This document shows positions 1 through 5,552 of a stretch of 5,552 bases of DNA, in pieces. The notes beneath the pieces were generated by a model. It was given only the letters and a program-made list of their open reading frames with translations, had not been told where the DNA came from and did no database searches. Made by a program: the position numbers and the translations under genes. The DNA lies in NCBI GenBank assembly GCA_012520835.1, contig JAAYNN010000122.1, forward strand, positions 1-5,552, given 5' to 3'. The DNA is from Dehalococcoidales bacterium. GTDB lineage: Bacteria > Chloroflexota > Dehalococcoidia > Dehalococcoidales > UBA5627. The stretch's first letter is position 1. The number at the start of each line of letters is the position of its first letter.

Positions 1-1
1 C

Positions 2-892
2 AGTAAATGGTCGGTCAAGCGCATCATGTACGTGGTGATTTTTGCTCTGATGTTCCCGACCGCTGCTAGCATCTATTTCTTCGGTTTCAATGCTATACTG
101 GTAATTCTAACCAGCGTACTGGCCGCTGTAGCCACTGAATACCTGGTAAAACTGCTCAGAAAAAAGAAATTCGTCATGGACGGCAGCGCCGTAATAACCG
201 GACTGCTTTTAGCGCTGACGCTGCCGCCGACCATCCCATTATGGATGGTCGCCCTCGGAAGCATCTTTGCCATTGCCATCGTTAAAGAGGCTTTCGGCGG
301 ACTGGGGCACAATATATTTAATCCCGCCCTGGCCGGACGTGCCTTCATGCAGCTCAGCTTTCCGGGGCCGATGTCGCTATGGATCGCCCCGTCCCATTTT
401 GCCCCCGATGCCGTTACCTCTGCCAGCCCCTTGAGCGACGCCTTCAAGCAAATCGGCGATAATCTCGACATGTACCTTGATTTACTGCTGGGAAATACCA
501 GCGGTTCTCTGGGCGAAACATCCGCCCTGCTGCTACTGGCGGGAGGAATCTTGCTGATAATTCTCAGGATCATAGACTGGAGAACGCCGCTTGCCTTTAT
601 AGCTACCGTGGCTGTTTTGAGCCTGATAGCGGGACATGATGCCGTTTACCAGGTTATGAGCGGCGGTTTGATGATAGGCGCCTTCTTCATGGCTACCGAC
701 TACGTTACCACGCCCATGACTCGTATGGGAAAAGTTATTTTCGGCATCGGTGCCGGCATATTCACCATACTCATCAGATTCTACGGCGGAATGCCGGAAG
801 GCGTCTGCTATGCCATTCTGCTGATGAATGCGGCTGCCCCGCTGATTGACAGGTACACCCAGTCGAGAGTTTACGGGACTAAAAAGAAGTAG
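2..892 (+). CDS. rnfD: Rnf electron transport complex subunit D (5' partial)
   Basis: Membrane subunit of the Rnf complex, which couples ferredoxin oxidation by NAD+ to Na+ or H+ export. The frame is open to the left edge: the codons before the ATG at 26 read SKWSVKRI and match the conserved RnfD lead-in to the first membrane helix, so the true start lies upstream of base 1 and the ATG at 26 is internal. Family marks are the GHNIFNPALAGRAF block (305-346), the GSLGETSAL block (503-529) and the C-terminal FFMATDYVTTP block (683-718). By alignment from memory with the NqrB/RnfD flavin site, the Thr of GET (codon 518-520) is the likely covalent FMN acceptor, loaded by an ApbE-type flavin transferase that is not in this window. 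Several hydrophobic helices run throughout. rnfG follows after 3 bp. Identification is firm; the flavin residue is an inference. Confidence 0.95.
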   Translation, partial: SKWSVKRIMYVVIFALMFPTAASIYFFGFNAILVILTSVLAAVATEYLVKLLRKKKFVMDGSAVITGLLLALTLPPTIPLWMVALGSIFAIAIVKEAFGGLGHNIFNPALAGRAFMQLSFPGPMSLWIAPSHFAPDAVTSASPLSDAFKQIGDNLDMYLDLLLGNTSGSLGETSALLLLAGGILLIILRIIDWRTPLAFIATVAVLSLIAGHDAVYQVMSGGLMIGAFFMATDYVTTPMTRMGKVIFGIGAGIFTILIRFYGGMPEGVCYAILLMNAAAPLIDRYTQSRVYGTKKK

Positions 893-895
893 AAT

Positions 896-1435
896 ATGAT
901 TAACGTTTTAAAAAAATATTATCCGGTATGCTTTCTGATAGTTGTAATACTGGTATGTTCCGCTTTATTGATGGGAGCGGATAAAATAAACCGCACGGTG
1001 CTGGAATCGCAGCAGGACCCGGCAACGGTTGCCCTGCTGCAGCAGATATTTCCCAGTGCCACTTTTTACAGGTACAGTGTTGATACAGGAATATATACTA
1101 TATATGATTCTAGCAGGCATAAAATCGGTTATGCCATGTATGGAGCAGATAATGGCTACAGAAGTAAAATAACCGTCCTGGCGGGTCTTAAAGATAAGGA
1201 AACCATAAAAAATATCATCGTTATAAGCCAGTTTGAAGACGATGCGTACTGGGAGAGGCTGATAAAGAACAAATTTTTTGACCAGTTTATCGAGCTGCCG
1301 GTCGAGGAGTGTTATTCGAGTTATTCATGGCTGCCGGGCGGAGTCGATGCCGTATCCGGTTCGACCTACAGCTCTAGGGGAGTCACAAATGCCGTCAGGG
1401 ATGCCATACTGGATAAACTGGAGTATTTGGATTAA
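896..1435 (+). CDS. rnfG: Rnf electron transport complex subunit G, divergent
   Basis: Flavoprotein subunit of Rnf: one N-terminal membrane helix (about residues 9-28) and an extracytoplasmic FMN-binding domain. The signature is DAVSGSTYSS near residues 151-160. In RnfG/NqrC proteins the Thr of S-G-A-T carries FMN through a phosphoester bond; here the motif reads SGST and Thr157 (codon 1364-1366) is the expected attachment site. The segment around residues 75-110 fits the FMN-binding fold (G-Y followed by a strand, G-x-K-D, then I-x-x-I-x-V-I). The ETPGLG-like motif usual after that strand is absent and reads FEDDAYWERL instead. At 179 residues it is somewhat short for the family. The ATG is 3 bp after the rnfD stop with only a weak purine-rich stretch before it, suggesting coupling to rnfD translation. 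Position between rnfD and rnfE supports the call. Confidence 0.9.
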   Translation: MINVLKKYYPVCFLIVVILVCSALLMGADKINRTVLESQQDPATVALLQQIFPSATFYRYSVDTGIYTIYDSSRHKIGYAMYGADNGYRSKITVLAGLKDKETIKNIIVISQFEDDAYWERLIKNKFFDQFIELPVEECYSSYSWLPGGVDAVSGSTYSSRGVTNAVRDAILDKLEYLD

Positions 1436-1445
1436 AATCGAAAGC

Positions 1446-1450
1446 AGGAG
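1446..1450 (+). promoter_or_regulatory. Ribosome binding site deciding the GTG start of rnfE
   Basis: AGGAG ends 8 bases before the GTG at 1459. It sits in the only non-coding gap of note in the operon (23 bp) and supports GTG rather than a later ATG as the start. Confidence 0.8.
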
Positions 1451-1458
1451 AATTACAG

Positions 1459-2073
1459 GTGTCGGGATTTAGCAACCAATTTAAAAAAGGAATTTTAATT
1501 TCCAACCCGGTTTTCGTGCTGGCGCTCAGTATGTGTCCGGTACTGGCCGTTACCGATACGCTGGACAAAGCACTCGGCATGAGCGGCGCCTTTGCCCTCG
1601 TGATAATCGCCTCCAACCTGCTAATTTCGCTGCTGCGCAAAACGATTCCCGACATGGTGCGCATCCCCGTATTCTTGATTATAATTGCCACTTTCGTTTC
1701 CATCGTCGAAATGCTGTTTCAGGCTTATATACCGACTATTTATTCCGCGTTGGGCATTTACCTCTCCCTGCTGGCAGTGAACTGCCTGGTGCTGGGCCGG
1801 GCTGAAGCCTTCGCCTCTAAAAACCGCGTTTCCGATTCGCTGGCAGATGCGCTGGGAATGAGCATCGGATTCTGTCTGGCGCTGATATTGATATCATTTT
1901 TCAGGGAACTTTTAGGTAAAGGCAGCATCACCCTGTTCGGAAACGAATTGTTCACCCTGCCCGGTCTAGGTAATAATCCGATTTACATCTTCAGCATGTC
2001 GATCGGGGCGTTTCTGGTAATGGGCCTGCTGCTGGCTTTTTTTAAATGGATAGGAGTAATAAAAGATGTCTGA
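1459..2073 (+). CDS. rnfE: Rnf electron transport complex subunit E
   Basis: Polytopic membrane subunit of the RnfA/RnfE (NqrD/NqrE) family, about six helices. RnfA and RnfE are inverted-topology homologues that together hold a membrane-embedded [2Fe-2S] cluster thought to carry electrons across the bilayer. Expected ligands here are Cys26 in SMCPVLAV and Cys109 in VNCLVLGRAEAF. RnfE rather than RnfA is indicated by VLGRAEAFASKN after the second cysteine, by RIPVFLIIIATFVSIVEM, and by the FFRELLGKGS loop. The segment after that loop (PGLGNNPIYIFSM, then a last helix) departs from the proline- and glycine-rich end I associate with many RnfE proteins. The start is GTG, chosen for its AGGAG site. 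Length of 204 residues is normal. The stop codon lies inside the rnfA start region. Confidence 0.95.
   Translation: MSGFSNQFKKGILISNPVFVLALSMCPVLAVTDTLDKALGMSGAFALVIIASNLLISLLRKTIPDMVRIPVFLIIIATFVSIVEMLFQAYIPTIYSALGIYLSLLAVNCLVLGRAEAFASKNRVSDSLADALGMSIGFCLALILISFFRELLGKGSITLFGNELFTLPGLGNNPIYIFSMSIGAFLVMGLLLAFFKWIGVIKDV
2052..2056 (+). promoter_or_regulatory. Ribosome binding site of rnfA inside rnfE
   Basis: AGGAG within the last codons of rnfE, 9 bases before the rnfA ATG at 2066. It supports this start and the 8-bp gene overlap. Confidence 0.75.
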
Positions 2074-2644
2074 ATTATTCTCCATATTCATCGGGCTGGC
2101 ACTTATTAACAATATAATGCTTGTGCAGTTTCTCGGGCTGTGCCCGGTTTTTGGCGTTTCCAAAAAACTGGGGCCGGCCGTCAACATGGGGCTGGCGGTT
2201 ACTCTGGTTATCTTCGTTTCATCGGCCCTGGCATGGCTTGCCAATAATTATATATTGATTCCGTTGAAAGCCGAGTACCTGCACCTGATTGTCTACCTGT
2301 TGATAATCGGTTCCATGGTGCAAATCCTGGAGCTTATCCTGAAACGAACCAATGACAGGCTTTACAAATCGTTCGGCACTTATTTAGCCCTGATTGCCAC
2401 CAACTGCGCCGTTATCGGCGTTCTGCTTTTAAATGCCAAGGAATCTTATAATTTCGTCGAAAGCATGATAGCAGCCATAGGAGCGGGAACCGGCTTTACA
2501 CTGGTGATGGCTTTGATGTCCGGAATACGAGAAAAGCTGGAACTCTCCAATATACCTGAAGCTATGAAAGGACTTCCGGTAATATTCATAACCGCGGCAT
2601 TGCTGGCACTGGCTTTTGGCGGTTTTGCGGGGATGGCGTTCTGA
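2066..2644 (+). CDS. rnfA: Rnf electron transport complex subunit A
   Basis: Partner of RnfE in the membrane core of Rnf; about six helices and 192 residues, the usual length. Family marks are NNIMLVQFLGLCPVFGVSKK near the N-terminus with Cys26, LILKRTNDRLYKSFGTYLALIATNCAVIG with Cys114, and the glycine-rich GAGTGFTLVMALMSGIREKLE segment (residues 139-160). The two cysteines pair with those of RnfE to bind the intramembrane [2Fe-2S] cluster, as established for the family. The gene overlaps rnfE by 8 bp, and its TGA shares one base with the ATG of the next small ORF, so the genes are translationally coupled. The C-terminus ends in a hydrophobic helix as in other RnfA proteins, so the gene appears complete. 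Confidence 0.95.
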   Translation: MSELFSIFIGLALINNIMLVQFLGLCPVFGVSKKLGPAVNMGLAVTLVIFVSSALAWLANNYILIPLKAEYLHLIVYLLIIGSMVQILELILKRTNDRLYKSFGTYLALIATNCAVIGVLLLNAKESYNFVESMIAAIGAGTGFTLVMALMSGIREKLELSNIPEAMKGLPVIFITAALLALAFGGFAGMAF

Positions 2645-2769
2645 TGAATTACGTAGTGATCATGATAATATTCGCTGTACTGGGTTTTATATTCGGAGCA
2701 CTGATATATTTCGTACAGTACAAAATAAACAAAAACGAGAATAAAAATCATGGAGAAAATCAGGGTTAA
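2644..2769 (+). CDS. 41-residue membrane protein resembling the RnfB N-terminal anchor
   Basis: Short ORF starting in the TGATG overlap with the rnfA stop; a weak G-rich stretch (about 2628-2632) could serve as ribosome site. The product has one strong membrane helix (about residues 4-24, ending LGFIFGALIYFV) followed by a Lys/Asn/Glu-rich polar tail, and stops at a TAA. The pattern of M-N, a hydrophobic helix with an LGxxFG step, then a basic residue resembles the start of RnfB proteins. It sits exactly where rnfB stands in C-D-G-E-A-B operons. Everything that defines RnfB is missing: the CGxCGxxGC cluster motif and the ferredoxin domains. No reading frame in the following 70 bp restores them. 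It may be a truncated rnfB, a split RnfB whose Fe-S part is encoded elsewhere, or an unrelated small Rnf subunit. The coupled start favours real translation; the link to RnfB is an inference from a short sequence. Confidence 0.6.
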   Translation: MNYVVIMIIFAVLGFIFGALIYFVQYKINKNENKNHGENQG

Positions 2770-2839
2770 AACATTTCATTAAGCAGCCTGAATCCGATTT
2801 GATACCATTTAAAATATTTTATACTGAGCCGTTGCCTAT

Positions 2840-4132
2840 CTACGCCGCCTGTTTCATTCCTACCCTGTCTACCATATCTTGAAGCAGCTCTTTTTGTTTC
2901 TCTATTGAAAAATTTTTCGTTTCCATTAAAAAGTGCCTGCAATCATAGTCATCCCAGTTCTTTGATATAATATGTATACCGAGCTCATCAGCATGTTCAA
3001 AGTAGTAAGTCCCCGGAAACGGTGTAGTCATAGCCAAACTTAAAAAGGCTCCCATATCTTTAAGTTCTTTCATCAGGTTTGCCTGATCTTTTATTGTCTC
3101 TTCGGTATCCTCAGGTTGAGGAAACATAAAAGAACAGGTTACCTCCATCCCCAAATCCAGTGTCATTCGCACGGCTTCCCGAACCATTTCCAGTCTAATT
3201 TTTTTCCCTATGGAATCCAGTATTTTTTGAGAGCCGGATTCAACCCCGTATTGTATGCTGTAGCAACCGGCATAGCGCATCTGTCCGAGAATAGTCTCGT
3301 CAATCAGGTCCACCCTGGTGGCACACCGCCACGATATAGGAATTAACATTCTCAGTTTATTGAAGATACTACAAATCTTAACTACACATTCTCTGTTCAA
3401 GGTAAACGCATCATCGGCAAATACTATAGGGGCTGCAGGCCGCTCCCTCAATGCTATCAGGGCTTCTTCCGCTACTTTTTCGGGGTTCCTAAAACGTCTT
3501 TTACCTTTCCATATATTATTGACAGCACAAAACCGGCAATTGAAAGGACATCCACCTCTGGATGTCAGTATAGAAATCGGCAATGCATACGATTGTAAAG
3601 GAAAGAGGTTACTGGCAGGAAAAGGAAGCTTATCCAGGTCAGACACGGAAACCCTTTCTTCCGTAAGTTTGACCACGCCATCTTCCTTGTATGCAATTCC
3701 TTTAATGTCGGATATTTTAACGTTTTTTCTTACTATAGATTCGGCTAGTTCAAGCATAGTAATCTCGCCTTCACCGATTGCCACTATATCGATACAAGTC
3801 TGCTTTAATACTTCTCGGTACATAATGCTTGCATGAGGTCCACCCATAACTACCACAATGTCATGATTTATTTCTTTGGCAATTTCCGCAATTTTTACAC
3901 CGTTCAGATATGTCTCGGTATAGACCGAAATACCGAGAATGCTGGGTGGTGTATTTTTGATGATTTCCCTGAGTTCATTCCAGCTATTTGAGGATATATT
4001 TAGATCCAGCGCCGAAATACTGTAGTTTTCTTTCAAAAGAACCGCGCCTATATAAGCTAAACCTAAAGGTGGCGATAGTTTGGCGTGTTCTACGATTAAA
4101 TTTACCGGTGCGTTTACTAAAAAAACATCCAT
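2840..4132 (-). CDS. B12-binding domain radical SAM protein (class B type)
   Basis: A 430-residue protein with an N-terminal cobalamin-binding Rossmann-like domain (about residues 1-140) and a radical SAM barrel (about 183-400). In the first domain GISVYT (67-72) and VMGGPHAS (95-102) correspond to the S-x-L and GG elements. The DxHxxG histidine is lacking (DLNISSN at 43-49), as is usual in radical SAM B12 proteins. The radical SAM cluster motif is CPFNCRFC (195-202, bases 3527-3550), preceded by TSRGG. Later marks are FADDAF (238-243), YGVESGS (295-301) and FMFPQPEDTEETI (335-347), typical of the BchE/methyltransferase-like superfamily. Such enzymes act on very different substrates, often as methylases or in ring formation, so no reaction can be assigned. 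The start ATGGATGTTT encodes MDVFLVNAP, a standard beginning. It converges with the rnf operon and follows the AOR gene on the same strand. Confidence 0.9.
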   Translation of the reverse strand: MDVFLVNAPVNLIVEHAKLSPPLGLAYIGAVLLKENYSISALDLNISSNSWNELREIIKNTPPSILGISVYTETYLNGVKIAEIAKEINHDIVVVMGGPHASIMYREVLKQTCIDIVAIGEGEITMLELAESIVRKNVKISDIKGIAYKEDGVVKLTEERVSVSDLDKLPFPASNLFPLQSYALPISILTSRGGCPFNCRFCAVNNIWKGKRRFRNPEKVAEEALIALRERPAAPIVFADDAFTLNRECVVKICSIFNKLRMLIPISWRCATRVDLIDETILGQMRYAGCYSIQYGVESGSQKILDSIGKKIRLEMVREAVRMTLDLGMEVTCSFMFPQPEDTEETIKDQANLMKELKDMGAFLSLAMTTPFPGTYYFEHADELGIHIISKNWDDYDCRHFLMETKNFSIEKQKELLQDMVDRVGMKQAA

Positions 4133-4150
4133 AGCTTTTTCTCTTTCAGA

Positions 4151-4191
4151 AAATAGCCCCCTCCATATTTGCAGGATGGAGAGGACTATTT
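4151..4191 (-). terminator. Rho-independent terminator-like hairpin after the AOR gene
   Basis: Inverted repeat with arms 4151-4166 and 4176-4191 and a 9-base loop. Read as - strand RNA it pairs over 16 positions with only two G-U wobbles and no mismatch, and the stem runs into UUUUC. On the + strand the same two positions become C-A mismatches, so the structure belongs to the - strand. It begins about 50 bases past the AOR stop and lies 18 bases before the radical SAM start. Termination of AOR transcripts is the simplest reading; a 5' leader hairpin of the radical SAM mRNA is the alternative. Confidence 0.75.
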
Positions 4192-4195
4192 AAGA

Positions 4196-4225
4196 ATTAT
4201 ATATTTAGAAGAAAGTTGCTAGCAA
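4196..4225 (-). promoter_or_regulatory. Candidate sigma-70 promoter for the radical SAM gene
   Basis: On the - strand TTGCTA (4225-4220) is followed after 18 bases by a perfect TATAAT (4201-4196). The start point would fall near 4189, right at the first base pairs of the hairpin. The surrounding gap is AT-rich, so a chance TATAAT is quite possible; no experiment-like evidence is visible. Confidence 0.4.
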
Positions 4226-4239
4226 TATATTAATTTAAT

Positions 4240-5552
4240 CTACTTTGAATTCCCAAGTTTTCCGGCGCTCTCAAGCGTATCCGCCATATCACTCAAATCA
4301 AGTTCTTCCAATGTCTCCCTGGTTGGCCAGGCATTCTCGGTATCCCAACCTTCAAGCTCATAGTAGTGAGACATCGCAGTATTGAACCCATCTTTATCAA
4401 GATAGCTATCCGTCATCGTTGTGAATGACCATTTGCCATCCTTGTATACAGGAACAGATTGTGGCAAAGAACTAAATATGGATGCATTCTCCTCTGCCCC
4501 GGCTGGAGTATACATATAGGGAGACAATACATCGTTGCTGCGATGTTTTCCCTGAAGAGCCACTATACAGCGGTTTAAATTCCAAATCCTGCGACCAATC
4601 TGCATATATTCTTCGAACGAATAGTTATTACCGGTAACCGAATTTATCATTGTAGCTTCCAATTCAGGACTCGGTCCCTCCAAATCAGGAGCATTCACCG
4701 CCAAAAACTGCGGCCAGCGCCAGTCACAGAAACCCATCGAGTCTTTGAAAAACCTTCGATAGTACCTTAGCCAGGCAGTCTGTTTAGCCTTGTGTTTCGA
4801 ATAGATACCGGTATCATAAGTATGGCTGTTATCGAAAGCAAACGGGTCTCCATCGAAAGGTTTGAGTTTCTTCGCCAGTATTTCGACATATTGTTCTGCC
4901 GAAAGGCCTGATGATATCGCTACATCCCTATTATTCATAAAGACATGGTCATTATCATCTCTGGTGTCCAGAGCCAACGCATAAACCCAGGAATGATCGG
5001 GAGTAGTCCAATGCCATTCGTAGCAAAGATTCGAATTTGCTTTATTCAACACACCTGTCTCTACATCTTCATCGAACCTACCCAAACTGGCTGCAAATCT
5101 CGCTGTACCTTCTGCCAGTATATCACCGATACCTTCACGAGTAGCAATTGCCCTTATCAAAGCTTCCGCCCACTGCACTGATTCAAATTTATCCATCGGA
5201 ACAGGATCGGTGCTAACCGATGTCCCCGGACCGATAATCCCCATATCATAAAGAGCTTTTATGTAGTCGGTGCCTGTACCGTACATTTCAAAGACATTAA
5301 TGCCGTAAAGATTGCAGTAATCAGGGCCGGACATCATTCCCGGCGATGCCGGTACATATGGGTCGTGCGGTAGTCCGGTATCGGTAATCCACCAACACCC
5401 CACACACATAGAATCGTTGCGAAGCCCATCCTGTCTGCGGGTTCTACAAGGCCACGCACAGGATTGGCAACCTATTGCCCTGCTTGTACTTGTGCCCGGG
5501 AAAACAGTAGCCAATCCTCCGAGTGAAATCGACCTATTCCTTGCCCTTATTA
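4240..5552 (-). CDS. Aldehyde ferredoxin oxidoreductase family protein (5' partial)
   Basis: C-terminal part (436 complete codons) of a tungstopterin enzyme of the AOR family; members oxidise aldehydes to acids with ferredoxin, or act in relatives such as BamB of class II benzoyl-CoA reductase. The frame stays open to the right edge (codons before the TTG at 5514 read IRARNRSISLGG), so that TTG is internal and the start lies outside. About 600 or more residues would be normal. The [4Fe-4S] motif CxxCxxxC is seen as CQSCAWPC (5446-5469). The fourth cysteine is in DSMGFCDW (codon 4726-4728). Other family marks are REGIGDILAEGTARFAASLG (5077-5136), KAKQTAWLRYYRRFF, RRIWNLNR, and the C-terminal YYELEGWDTENAWPTRETLEEL. 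An extra MCVGCWW pair of cysteines (5395-5406) follows the cluster motif. The region around YEWHWTTPDHSW differs from the well-known archaeal AORs, so the substrate cannot be named. A hairpin terminator follows the stop. Confidence 0.9.
   Translation of the reverse strand, partial: IRARNRSISLGGLATVFPGTSTSRAIGCQSCAWPCRTRRQDGLRNDSMCVGCWWITDTGLPHDPYVPASPGMMSGPDYCNLYGINVFEMYGTGTDYIKALYDMGIIGPGTSVSTDPVPMDKFESVQWAEALIRAIATREGIGDILAEGTARFAASLGRFDEDVETGVLNKANSNLCYEWHWTTPDHSWVYALALDTRDDNDHVFMNNRDVAISSGLSAEQYVEILAKKLKPFDGDPFAFDNSHTYDTGIYSKHKAKQTAWLRYYRRFFKDSMGFCDWRWPQFLAVNAPDLEGPSPELEATMINSVTGNNYSFEEYMQIGRRIWNLNRCIVALQGKHRSNDVLSPYMYTPAGAEENASIFSSLPQSVPVYKDGKWSFTTMTDSYLDKDGFNTAMSHYYELEGWDTENAWPTRETLEELDLSDMADTLESAGKLGNSK

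Noticed and set aside
26..28. ATG at 26 as the start of rnfD
   Set aside because: The frame is open to the window edge and the upstream codons (SKWSVKRI) match conserved RnfD sequence, so this Met is internal.
73..573. Long - strand ORF of 166 codons opposite rnfD
   Set aside because: It is fully antisense to strongly conserved RnfD sequence and its translation resembles no protein I know; a codon-bias shadow.
2811..2820. AAAATATTTT palindrome in the convergent gap as a bidirectional terminator
   Set aside because: No GC-containing stem and no loop; an AT-only palindrome in an AT-rich gap is expected by chance.
3318..3836. + strand ORF of 172 codons opposite the radical SAM gene
   Set aside because: Antisense to the B12 and radical SAM motifs, with no recognisable domain and no ribosome site.
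4216..4225. TTGCTAGCAA palindrome as an operator
   Set aside because: Only 10 bp and no second copy nearby; it overlaps the candidate -35 but is too short to argue for a regulator site.
5512..5514. TTG at 5514 (- strand) as the start of the AOR gene
   Set aside because: The frame continues to the edge, and the AOR family has a long N-terminal domain before the CxxCxxxC motif.

Overview
The window looks like bacterial chromosome from a strict anaerobe. It holds most of an Rnf ferredoxin:NAD+ oxidoreductase operon, a B12-binding radical SAM enzyme and a tungsten-type aldehyde:ferredoxin oxidoreductase (AOR) family enzyme. All three are oxygen-sensitive Fe-S, flavin or tungstopterin systems typical of fermenters, acetogens, syntrophs and related sediment or subsurface bacteria. 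The sequence does not allow a confident phylum call. AOR paralogues and B12-type radical SAM proteins are abundant in several groups, including anaerobic Chloroflexota and Desulfobacterota, so I leave the organism open.

Left part (1-2769, + strand): a tightly packed run rnfD (5' end cut by the window), rnfG, rnfE, rnfA and a 41-codon membrane ORF. Gaps are 3 and 23 bp, then overlaps of 8 and 1 bp, so this is one transcription unit. It encodes the membrane core of Rnf: RnfD and RnfG carry covalent FMN, and RnfE and RnfA form the twin subunits with the conserved CP and NC cysteines. The slot where rnfB stands in the common C-D-G-E-A-B order is occupied only by the 41-codon ORF. It looks like the membrane anchor of RnfB without any of the ferredoxin-like Fe-S part.

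Middle (2770-2839): a short AT-rich gap between convergent genes with no convincing terminator.

Right part (2840-5552, - strand): a 430-residue B12-binding radical SAM protein lies downstream of the AOR-family gene, whose start is beyond the right edge. The 107 bp between them hold a strong hairpin plus T-run oriented for the - strand. Just before it is a promoter-like TATAAT/TTGCTA pair, so the radical SAM gene may be transcribed separately.

Functionally, AOR enzymes oxidise aldehydes with ferredoxin as acceptor, and Rnf oxidises ferredoxin with NAD+ while pumping Na+ or H+. The two could be linked through the ferredoxin pool, but nothing in the layout shows co-regulation. The most interesting point is the anchor-only RnfB-like ORF at the end of the rnf operon.
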